Below, one piece after another: positions 1 through 6,422 of a stretch of DNA of 6,422 bases. Each line of letters opens with the position of its first letter. Position 1 is the stretch's first letter. Source of the stretch: Pseudomonadota bacterium. GTDB lineage: Bacteria; Desulfobacterota; Desulfovibrionia; Desulfovibrionales; Desulfovibrionaceae. The notes under the pieces are model-generated. The model saw nothing but the letters and a program-made list of their open reading frames with translations. It had not been told where the DNA came from and did not search any database. Location of the stretch: contig JAEXRD010000005.1 in NCBI GenBank assembly GCA_023438245.1, positions 1 to 6,422 of the forward strand, read 5' to 3'. The position numbers and the translations under genes are program-made.

Positions 1-322
1 TGGAGGGCGGCCGGGGCATCCCGGTGCTGCTGCGGCAGTACCTCAAGCTCGGCGGGCGCATCGCCGCCTTCAACCTGGACCCGGACTTCGGCCACTGCCT
101 GGACGGGCTCATCAGCGTGGACCTGGCGGCCACCGACCAGCGCACCCTGGCCCGGTTCATGGGCGCGGAGGCCGCGCGGCGGTTTGTCTCCTGCCATTCA
201 GGGGCCTGCCACGCCGGGGCGCCCCGAACCCCAGGAAAAGCCGGCCCGAGGGTGGCGGGCGCGGACGGCAGTGGGACAAATGGGCGGAAAGCGGCGGGGG
301 CCGGAGGGGCGGGCAGGTTGGC

Positions 323-326
<4 letters not shown>
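1..326 (+). CDS. 3' end of a GNAT/lysophospholipid acyltransferase-like protein (partial)
   Basis: Only the C-terminal end is present. The frame is open to the left edge, with codons starting at base 3, so the GTG at 24 is not a true start. The readable residues contain GIPVLLRQYLKLGG, then NLDPDF, then DGLISVDL. This resembles the end of the acyltransferase domain in OlsB/hemolysin-like and lysophospholipid acyltransferase family proteins, where a conserved 'PxLLxxYLxLGG...DPDF...D' block precedes the C-terminus. Such proteins transfer acyl chains in membrane lipid synthesis. After the sequence MGAEAARRF (near base 183) the last roughly 45 residues become Gly/Ala/Arg-rich. There the third-position G+C bias weakens (codons such as tca, cga, cca, aaa, aca, aat), so the tail may be a recent extension into former intergenic DNA. 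The stop TAG at 324-326 overlaps the stop of the convergent kinase gene. The family call rests on remembered motifs, without the catalytic part in view. Confidence 0.6.
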
Positions 327-2308
<1,982 letters not shown>

Positions 2309-2441
2309 CGCCTGGCTACCATCCTGGCAATTGTTTTCCCTTCCAATACGCCCTCGTACCGGCCAGGGCAAGCGGCATAGACGACTTTGCCGACTCTCCG
2401 GCGCTGGCATGGACAGACGCCTCGTTAGCACACTTTTTTAA

Positions 2442-2447
2442 ATTGTA
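2442..2447 (-). promoter_or_regulatory. Candidate -10 box for the sensor kinase gene
   Basis: On the minus strand this reads TACAAT, one base from the sigma-70 consensus TATAAT. It lies in an AT-rich island (2434-2447, including a run of six T) within otherwise GC-rich DNA. Transcription would start near 2435. That gives a leader of about 25 bases to the ATG at 2410, or about 127 bases to the ATG at 2308. No convincing -35 hexamer is seen at the usual distance, so an activator may be needed, or the call may be wrong. Confidence 0.35.
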
Positions 2448-2455
2448 TGCTTGTC

Positions 2456-2467
2456 ATTCGCACGAAT
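2456..2467. promoter_or_regulatory. Small palindrome in divergent promoter region
   Basis: ATTCG-CA-CGAAT is a perfect 5-bp inverted repeat with a 2-base centre. It lies between the candidate -10 boxes of the two divergent genes, so a dimeric regulator bound here could affect both. It does not match the long-spaced NikR operators known to me. A chance palindrome of this size is possible. Confidence 0.25.
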
Positions 2468-2468
2468 T

Positions 2469-2474
2469 TAGAAT
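2469..2474 (+). promoter_or_regulatory. Candidate -10 box for the nickel operon
   Basis: The sequence TAGAAT lies about 80 bases upstream of the nikK start in the only AT-rich stretch of the region. TTGTAT (2443-2448) and TTGTCA (2451-2456) resemble -35 boxes, but they sit 20 and 12 bases away, neither at the optimal spacing. A regulated or activator-assisted promoter would fit. The identification is by eye and weak. Confidence 0.3.
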
Positions 2475-2494
2475 AGCCATCCAGCACACGGCTA
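2474..2494. promoter_or_regulatory. Candidate operator dyad upstream of nikK
   Basis: TAGCC (2474-2478) and GGCTA (2490-2494) form an inverted repeat separated by 11 bases, with half-site centres 16 bases apart, about one and a half helical turns. It overlaps the expected transcription start of the nickel operon, where a repressor would block initiation. Metal-responsive control of nickel uptake by NikR is common, but this dyad does not clearly match a NikR consensus, so the regulator is unknown. Confidence 0.3.
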
Positions 2495-2514
2495 CTTCAT
2501 CTCATTTCGTGCCC

Positions 2515-2530
2515 CGCCGCGAATACGGCG
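2515..2530 (+). other. Small GC-rich hairpin in the nikK 5' leader
   Basis: CGCCG (2515-2519) can pair with CGGCG (2526-2530) around a six-base loop, ending eight bases before the AAAGGAG ribosome-binding site. An alternative partial pairing exists between TTTCG (2505-2509) and CGAAA (2529-2533). It may tune mRNA stability or access to the ribosome-binding site. There is no sign of a known riboswitch class; the leader is too short for a cobalamin riboswitch. Confidence 0.3.
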
Positions 2531-2538
2531 AAACGACC

Positions 2539-2545
2539 AAAGGAG
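2539..2545 (+). promoter_or_regulatory. Ribosome-binding site of nikK
   Basis: AAAGGAG lies nine bases before the ATG at 2555. It is the strongest Shine-Dalgarno match in the window and fixes the nikK start. Confidence 0.8.
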
Positions 2546-2554
2546 CAAACCCTC

Positions 2555-3328
2555 ATGAAACGCGCCCTCATCGCCCTGGCCCTGGTGCTTCTTCTCTCCC
2601 AGGCCGCCCTGGCCCACTTCGGCATGGTCATCCCCTCGCAGTCCATGGTGGAGGACAAGGCCAAGGCGAACCTGAACCTGGCCGTCTCCTTCAGCCATCC
2701 CATGGAGATGAACGGCATGGACATGGACAAGCCGCTCCAGTTCGGCGTGGCCACCGCCGACGGCAAGACCGACCTGCTCGCCTCGCTCAAGGAGGCCAAG
2801 ACCATGGGCCACAAGGCCTGGCAGGCGGCCTATGCGGTGAAGAAGCCCGGCGTCATGGCCTTCTACATGGTGCCCAAGCCCTACTGGGAACCCGCCGAGG
2901 ACAAGTTCATCCAGCACATCACCAAGGTCGTCGTGCCCGCCTTCGGCGACGAGGAGGGCTGGGACAAGCCCGTGGGCCTGGCCACCGAGATCGTGCCGCT
3001 GACCCGGCCCTACGGCAACTACGCGGGCAACATCGTCAGCGCCGTGGTGCTGGTGGACGGCAAGCCCGCCCCCGGGGCCGAGGTGGAGATCGAGTTCTAC
3101 AACAAGGACAAGAAGCGCAGCGCGCCCAACGACTACATGGTGGCCCAGGTGGTCAAGGCCGACGTGAACGGCACCTTCCACTTCGTGGCCCCCTGGGCCG
3201 GGTGGTGGGGCTTCGCCGCGCTGACCGAGGGCCCGCAGACCATGAAGCAGGACGGCAAGGACAAGAAAGTGGAGATGGGCGCGGTGCTGTGGATGGAGTT
3301 TGTTGATTCCAAACCCAACAAGAAGTAA
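2555..3328 (+). CDS. nikK: NikK-like DUF4198 periplasmic component of nickel ECF transporter
   Basis: The 257-residue protein is exported. A classic signal peptide (MKRALIALALVLLLSQAALA) should be cut after Ala20, leaving a mature N-terminus beginning HFGM. The rest follows the DUF4198 pattern: a 'SHPMEMNGMDMDKP' segment at 47-60, KPYWEPAEDKFIQH 108-121, the core AFGDEEGWDKP and EIVPLTRPYGNYAGN 145-159, an Ig-like part with DGKPAPGAEVEIEFYN 168-183, and PWAGWWGFAAL near 213-223. DUF4198 proteins encoded beside nikM have been named NikK and are thought to assist metal capture outside the inner membrane; their biochemistry is poorly known. N-terminal His21, the Met-rich stretch (M50, M52, M55, M57) and His121 are possible metal ligands. 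It is the first gene of the operon, 90 bases before nikM, with a strong hairpin in the gap. Family assignment is firm; metal (nickel rather than cobalt) is inferred from the operon type. Confidence 0.9.
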   Translation: MKRALIALALVLLLSQAALAHFGMVIPSQSMVEDKAKANLNLAVSFSHPMEMNGMDMDKPLQFGVATADGKTDLLASLKEAKTMGHKAWQAAYAVKKPGVMAFYMVPKPYWEPAEDKFIQHITKVVVPAFGDEEGWDKPVGLATEIVPLTRPYGNYAGNIVSAVVLVDGKPAPGAEVEIEFYNKDKKRSAPNDYMVAQVVKADVNGTFHFVAPWAGWWGFAALTEGPQTMKQDGKDKKVEMGAVLWMEFVDSKPNKK

Positions 3329-3353
3329 CACCGAGCCTTCAAGACAGACTCCG

Positions 3354-3395
3354 GCGCCGCGGGCGGGGGGCTCATTCCTCCTCCCGCCCCGGCGT
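3354..3395 (+). other. Long GC-rich intercistronic hairpin between nikK and nikM
   Basis: CGCCG (3355-3359) pairs with CGGCG (3390-3394) and GGGCGGG (3361-3367) pairs with CCCGCCC (3383-3389), with one bulged C at 3360. The inner bases 3368-3370 and 3380-3382 can pair too. The result is a stem of about 12-16 pairs with a roughly 9-base loop. No U run follows, so it is not a standard intrinsic terminator. It more likely protects the upstream nikK transcript from 3' decay or causes partial attenuation, giving more NikK than membrane parts. That role is inferred. Confidence 0.55.
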
Positions 3396-3418
3396 GAAAC
3401 ACAGCAAAAAGGCGGGCC

Positions 3419-4024
3419 ATGCACATCTCCGAAGGCGTCCTTTCCGTCCCCGTGCTGGCGGGCGGCGCGGTGCTCGCAGCCCTGGGCACGGCCATCGGCC
3501 TGCGCAAGGTGGACTACGACCGGCTCGTCACCGTGGCCATCCTCTCGGCGGCCTTCTTCGTGGGTTCGCTCATCCGCGTGCCCATCGGCCCCTCCGCCGC
3601 CCACCTCATCCTGAACGGGCTCATCGGCGCGGTGCTGGGCTGGGCCAGCTTCCCGGCCATCCTGGTGGCCCTGGCGCTGCAGGCCGTGCTGTTCCAGTTC
3701 GGCGGCATCACGTCCCTCGGCGTCAACTGCCTGGACATGGCCGCCCCGGCGGTGGCCTGCTGGCTCCTCTTCCGCCCGCTGCTCTCCCGGCCCGGCCCGG
3801 CGCGCACGGCCGGGGCCTTCCTGTGCGGCTCGGTGTCCGTGCTGCTGGCGGGCCTGTTCACCTCCGCCGCCCTGGCCCTCTCCGACGAGAGCTTCCTGGC
3901 CGCGGCCAAGACCATCCTGCTGGCCCACATCCCGGTGATGCTGCTGGAAGGCGGCTTCACCGTGCTGGTGGTGGGCTTTTTGGCCAAGTCCCGGCCCGAA
4001 TTCTTCGATTCCGGCGTGGCCTAG
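3419..4024 (+). CDS. nikM: NikM/CbiM substrate-specific membrane component of ECF nickel/cobalt transporter
   Basis: The 201-residue integral membrane protein is the S component that binds the metal ion. It begins MHISEGVLS, the family hallmark. In the solved NikM2 structure the N-terminal amine, His2 and an internal His form the square-planar nickel site. Here His62, in PIGPSAAHLILNGLIG (55-70), is the likely third contributor. The conserved FQFGGITSLGVNCLDM block at 92-107 is also present. Several hydrophobic helices follow, with the last near 168-188. The start is fixed by the need for Met1-His2 and by AAGG six bases upstream. Length is typical for a stand-alone CbiM/NikM without a fused NikN domain. 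The family is often annotated CbiM (cobalt). Nickel is preferred here because nikK and nikL flank the gene and no cobalamin genes are in view. nikL begins 28 bases downstream. Confidence 0.93.
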   Translation: MHISEGVLSVPVLAGGAVLAALGTAIGLRKVDYDRLVTVAILSAAFFVGSLIRVPIGPSAAHLILNGLIGAVLGWASFPAILVALALQAVLFQFGGITSLGVNCLDMAAPAVACWLLFRPLLSRPGPARTAGAFLCGSVSVLLAGLFTSAALALSDESFLAAAKTILLAHIPVMLLEGGFTVLVVGFLAKSRPEFFDSGVA

Positions 4025-4052
4025 CGCCTCAGGCCCGCCCCCGGAGGCACCC

Positions 4053-4706
4053 GTGAACACCCTGCGCACCCTCGTCCTCGCCGCTCTGCTGGCCCTGTTT
4101 GCCGCAGCCCCGGCCCTGGCCCACAAGGTCACGCTCTTCGCCTACGTCGAGGGCGGCGACATCGTGGCCGACGCCTTCTACTCGCGCTCCAACAAGGTGC
4201 GCCAGGGCAAAATAGCGGTGGCCGACGCCGCCAGCGGCGAAAAGCTGCTGGAAATCGCCACCGACGAGGCCGGAACCGCCCGCTTCCCCGTGCCGGAAAA
4301 GGCCCTCAAGGCCCGCCGGGACTTGCGGCTCACCCTCATCGCCGGAGAGGGCCACCAGGACGAGATCCTGGTGCGCGCCAGCGAGTTCGCGCCCGCCCCG
4401 AAGGCCGAAAAGCCCGCCGCCGCCCAGAAGCCTGCTTCCAAAGTCGAGAGCAAGGCCCCGAAAGAAACGCAGCCCCCCGCCCAGGCCGCCCCGCAGCCCT
4501 CTCCCCAACTGGACCAGGCCGAACTGGAGGCGCTCATCGAGCGCGCCGTGGAAAAGAAGGTCGCGCCCCTGCGCCAGATGCTGGAACGCCAGGCCGGAGA
4601 CGGGCCGCGCATGGTGGAAATCGTGGGCGGAATCGGCTACATCCTGGGCCTGTTCGGCGTGGCGGCGTTCTTTGCCGCGCGCAGGAAGGACAGGGGCGGC
4701 AAGTAG
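4053..4706 (+). CDS. nikL: NikL-like periplasmic, C-terminally anchored component of nickel ECF transporter
   Basis: The protein has 217 residues and starts at a GTG, with GGAGG five bases upstream fixing it. A signal peptide (residues 1-23, ending APALA) precedes a mature N-terminus HKVTLFAYVEGGD. A small beta-rich (Ig/carboxypeptidase-regulatory-like) domain spans about 24-112. Then come a Lys/Ala/Pro-rich linker (113-152), an amphipathic, probably coiled helix (about 153-181, with EALIERAVEKKV) and one transmembrane helix (about 191-208, GIGYILGLFGVAAFF). It ends in a basic cytoplasmic tail, RRKDRGGK. This is the architecture of NikL, often annotated 'cobalamin biosynthesis protein CbiL', although it is not the CbiL methyltransferase. 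It replaces the NikN component of other nickel ECF systems. The exposed N-terminal His24 is a plausible metal ligand, as in NikM. nikQ starts 14 bases downstream. Confidence 0.85.
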   Translation: MNTLRTLVLAALLALFAAAPALAHKVTLFAYVEGGDIVADAFYSRSNKVRQGKIAVADAASGEKLLEIATDEAGTARFPVPEKALKARRDLRLTLIAGEGHQDEILVRASEFAPAPKAEKPAAAQKPASKVESKAPKETQPPAQAAPQPSPQLDQAELEALIERAVEKKVAPLRQMLERQAGDGPRMVEIVGGIGYILGLFGVAAFFAARRKDRGGK

Positions 4707-4720
4707 CCCCCGGGAGCCCG

Positions 4721-5485
4721 ATGCTCGACGAGCCCTTCGCCAGCGGGACCAGCACGGTCCACGGCCTGGATCCCCGCGTGAAGATCGCGGCGGCCACGGC
4801 CTGCGCCGTGGTCATCGGCCCGGCCACGGGCGCGGGGGCCTTCGGCGCGGCCTGCGCGGCACTCATCGCCGGGGCCGGGCTGTGCGCCTGGGCACGGCTG
4901 CCGCTTGGCCCGCTGCTGAGGCGGCTTGTCAGCATCAACCTCTTCGCCGCGTTCCTGTGGCTGTTCCTGCCCTTCACCACGCCGGGCAGCGCGGCCCTCC
5001 ACCTCGGCCCACTCACCGCCACCGATGCCGGGATCGCCCAGGCCCTGCTCATCACGCTCAAGACCAACGCCGTCATGCTCTGGTTCGTGGCGCTCGTGGC
5101 CACCAGCGACGCCGCGGCCATCGGCCAGGCCCTGGGCAGGCTGGGCGTGCACCCCAAGCTCGTTTTCCTGTTCCTGTTCACCTACCGCTTCGCCCATGTG
5201 CTGGGCGCGGAGCTGGAACGCCTGACCACCGCCGCCAAGCTGCGCGGGTTCGCGCCCAGAAGCGGCCTGCACACCTGGCGCACGCTGGCCTCGCTCCTGG
5301 CCATGGTGCTCATCGGGGCCATGCGCCGGGCGGAGATGAGCCGACAGGCCATGCAACTGCGCGGCTTCCACGGCAAGTTCGCAACGCTGCGGGCCTTCCG
5401 GGCCGGGCCGCAGTCCCGGGCCTTCCTGGCCGCCTCCACCCTGTTTCTGGCCGCGCTGGCCTGGTGGGAGATAGTCCATGTGTGA
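4721..5485 (+). CDS. nikQ: NikQ/CbiQ transmembrane (T) coupling component of ECF nickel/cobalt transporter
   Basis: The 254-residue membrane protein links the S component to the ATPase. The N-terminus carries the family signature of a short soluble stretch (STVHGLDPRVKI, 11-22) before helix 1. Hydrophobic helices follow at about 22-58, 67-86, 105-127 and 146-162, and a last helix at 236-250. The cytoplasmic coupling region holds two Ala-x-x-Leu-Arg-Gly-type motifs, AAKLRGF (171-177) and AMQLRGF (210-216), whose Arg residues dock into grooves of the ATPases in ECF structures. The start ATG is preceded by GGGAG at a short four-base spacing. Its last eight bases (ATGTGTGA) overlap the nikO start, which implies translational coupling, as expected for subunits needed in fixed ratio. 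Length is normal for the family. Confidence 0.93.
   Translation: MLDEPFASGTSTVHGLDPRVKIAAATACAVVIGPATGAGAFGAACAALIAGAGLCAWARLPLGPLLRRLVSINLFAAFLWLFLPFTTPGSAALHLGPLTATDAGIAQALLITLKTNAVMLWFVALVATSDAAAIGQALGRLGVHPKLVFLFLFTYRFAHVLGAELERLTTAAKLRGFAPRSGLHTWRTLASLLAMVLIGAMRRAEMSRQAMQLRGFHGKFATLRAFRAGPQSRAFLAASTLFLAALAWWEIVHV
5466..5470 (+). promoter_or_regulatory. Ribosome-binding site that fixes the nikO start
   Basis: GGGAG inside the end of nikQ lies seven bases before the ATG at 5478. It supports the long start, and therefore the Cys/His-rich N-terminal extension of NikO being translated. Confidence 0.6.
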
Positions 5486-6344
5486 GCATTGCGGAAACGA
5501 CCTGAACCACGGCCATTCCCATGACCACGACGGCCAAGCCCAGCCGCGCTACACCGTGCGCCGCGTCACCGCGCCCTTCACCCCCTCCGGCCCTGCCGTG
5601 CTCTCCGCGCGCGGGCTGGTGTGCGCCTATCCCGGCGCAAACGGGGGCGGAAACGGCAACGGAAACGGACTGGTGCTCGACGGCCTGGACTTCGACCTCC
5701 ACCCCGGCCAGCGCATCGGTCTGTACGGCCCCAACGGCTGCGGCAAGACCACCCTGCTCTCCGCGCTCATGGGCCTCATCACGCCCAAGTCCGGCCAGGT
5801 GCGCCACCTGGACCGCCCCGTCACCAGCCCGGAGGACTGGCGCACCCTGCGCCTGTCCGTCGGCCTGGTGCTCCAGCACGCCGACGACCAGATCCTGTTC
5901 CCCACCGTGCTCGACGACGTGGCCTTCGGCCCGCTGAACATGGGCCTCACCCCGGACGCCGCCCGCGCCGCCGCCCTTGAGGCCCTCACCTTCCTCGGAC
6001 TCTCCGGCTTCGAGGACCGGCTCACCCACCGGCTCTCCGGCGGCGAAAAAAAGCTCGTCACCCTGGCCGGAGTGCTGGCCATGAAGCCCAAGGCCCTGCT
6101 GCTCGACGAGCCCTCCGCCAGCCTGGACCCGGCCACGCGCGAACGCCTGGCCGCCGCGCTCGCCGGGCTCGACGTGGCCACGCTCGTGGTCTCGCACGAC
6201 TGGGACTTCCTCGAACAAACCTCCGGCGAGTACTGGACCATCCGCCACGGCAAGCTCGTGCGCGACGAGGCCCCCGTGGTGCACCACCACGCCCACGCGC
6301 ACCCCGCCGCCGGACCGCACGTGCACACCGGCCTCAAGGGCTAG
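5478..6344 (+). CDS. nikO: NikO/CbiO ATPase of ECF nickel/cobalt transporter with His-rich N- and C-terminal tails
   Basis: The 288-residue ABC ATPase powers uptake through NikQ. The core (about 42-265) has A-loop Tyr51, Walker A GPNGCGKT (84-91), Q-loop Gln133 with the group-typical QHADDQILFPTVLDDVAFGP, signature LSGGE (187-191), Walker B ALLLDEP (206-212), D-loop SLDP and H-loop His240, so it should be active. Three unusual additions are seen. First, an extension of about 40 residues starts MCEHCGNDLNHGHSHDHD; its MCxxCG opening resembles the high-affinity nickel site at the HypB N-terminus, followed by alternating His/Asp. Second, a GANGGGNGNGNG insert after the A-loop is encoded by hexanucleotide repeats. 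Third, a C-terminal tail, VVHHHAHAHPAAGPHVH (267-283), is present. The start overlaps nikQ by eight bases and has its own GGGAG. The tails probably bind or sequester incoming Ni(II) on the cytoplasmic side; this is inference. Cobalt-type CbiO is the alternative name. Confidence 0.95.
   Translation: MCEHCGNDLNHGHSHDHDGQAQPRYTVRRVTAPFTPSGPAVLSARGLVCAYPGANGGGNGNGNGLVLDGLDFDLHPGQRIGLYGPNGCGKTTLLSALMGLITPKSGQVRHLDRPVTSPEDWRTLRLSVGLVLQHADDQILFPTVLDDVAFGPLNMGLTPDAARAAALEALTFLGLSGFEDRLTHRLSGGEKKLVTLAGVLAMKPKALLLDEPSASLDPATRERLAAALAGLDVATLVVSHDWDFLEQTSGEYWTIRHGKLVRDEAPVVHHHAHAHPAAGPHVHTGLKG
5649..5666 (+). repeat. Three tandem GG(A/C)AAC hexamers inside nikO
   Basis: GGAAAC, GGCAAC and GGAAAC follow each other in frame and encode alternating Gly and Asn in the loop after the A-loop tyrosine of NikO. 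The unit is six bases, so copy-number changes would add or remove Gly-Asn pairs without breaking the frame. The array is very short. Confidence 0.6.
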
Positions 6345-6368
6345 CAGGGGCCCCGCAAGGGACGGCAA

Positions 6369-6398
6369 GCGGGGGTGAGGCTCCGCCTCGCCCCCCGC
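6369..6398 (+). terminator. GC-rich hairpin after nikO, possible operon terminator
   Basis: The arm at 6369-6381 pairs with 6385-6398 around a TCC loop: GAGGC with GCCTC, then a T-G wobble, five G-C pairs, one bulged C and a closing GC, about 13 pairs. It lies 25 bases past the nikO stop, the place for a terminator, but a C-rich run instead of a U run follows. It could be a transcript-end stabiliser or a U-less terminator. A second stem follows (CACCCC 6398-6403 with GGGGTG 6413-6418), and CCCCGC at 6351-6356 can compete for the GCGGGG at 6369-6374. Confidence 0.45.
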
Positions 6399-6422
6399 AC
6401 CCCCCCTCCGCCGGGGTGGCGA

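Noticed and set aside
2425..2500. A NikR operator of the E. coli type (GTATGA-N16-TCATAC) or of the GTGTTAC-type predicted for Desulfovibrio
   Set aside because: Only partial half-site resemblances (GTATGC at 2445-2450) were found, with no partner half-site at the right spacing.
2432..2554. A cobalamin or NiCo riboswitch before nikK
   Set aside because: The leader is too short for a cobalamin riboswitch, no B12-box-like core is seen, and no NiCo-type four-way junction could be traced.
3354..3395. Standard rho-independent terminator after nikK
   Set aside because: The stem is strong, but the following bases (GAAACACAGC) contain no U run and the downstream genes belong to the same operon.
2492..4132. 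A 546-codon minus-strand open frame opposite nikK and nikM
   Set aside because: It has low-complexity Gly/His/Ala/Arg composition and no recognisable family; it spans two real genes and their gap, as expected of a GC-driven shadow.
4053..4706. Cobalt-precorrin methyltransferase CbiL
   Set aside because: Databases use the name CbiL for both families; this protein is an exported, single-anchor protein with no methyltransferase motifs.
5310..6368. A 352-codon minus-strand open frame opposite nikQ and nikO
   Set aside because: It is another compositional shadow of strongly coding plus-strand genes.

Overview
The window is GC-rich DNA (about 70% G+C by eye, nearly all third codon positions G or C). 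Its gene content fits a sulfate-reducing desulfobacterium of the Desulfovibrio group: a NikK-NikM-NikL-NikQ-NikO order of nickel-transport genes, and a sensor kinase with a haem-binding periplasmic domain. The taxon is inferred from gene content and style only.

Layout. (1) At 1-326 (+) lies the 3' end of a gene that resembles the C-terminal part of the lysophospholipid/ornithine-lipid-type acyltransferases (GNAT-like fold). It runs through a poorly coding-like tail. (2) At 323-2308 (-) lies a convergent hybrid histidine kinase: transmembrane segment, periplasmic Tll0287-like/DUF3365 domain with a CxxCH haem motif, transmembrane segment, HisKA, HATPase_c and receiver. Its stop shares the tetranucleotide CTAG with the stop of the upstream gene. 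(3) At 2309-2554 lies a divergent, AT-richer promoter region between the kinase and the nickel operon. (4) At 2555-6344 (+) lies a five-gene ECF-type metal-uptake operon: nikK (DUF4198 periplasmic protein), nikM (substrate-binding membrane S component), nikL (periplasmic, membrane-anchored), nikQ (T component) and nikO (ATPase). (5) At 6345-6422 lies a run of GC-rich hairpins without a U tract.

How the genes fit together. NikM is the membrane protein that binds the metal through its N-terminal Met-His and an internal His. NikQ couples it to the NikO ATPase, which powers uptake. NikK and NikL are the accessory periplasmic components typical of the NikKMLQO subtype; no separate NikN is present. 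Nickel is the likely substrate, because this subtype is associated with nickel and these organisms need it for [NiFe]-hydrogenases; cobalt cannot be excluded from sequence alone.

The most unusual feature is the ATPase NikO. It carries a metal-binding-looking N-terminal extension (a HypB-like MCxxCG start followed by alternating His/Asp) and a second His-rich tail at its C-terminus. It also carries a Gly/Asn hexanucleotide-repeat insert near the nucleotide-binding site. A second theme is that NikK, NikM and NikL would each present a His at or next to the mature N-terminus.
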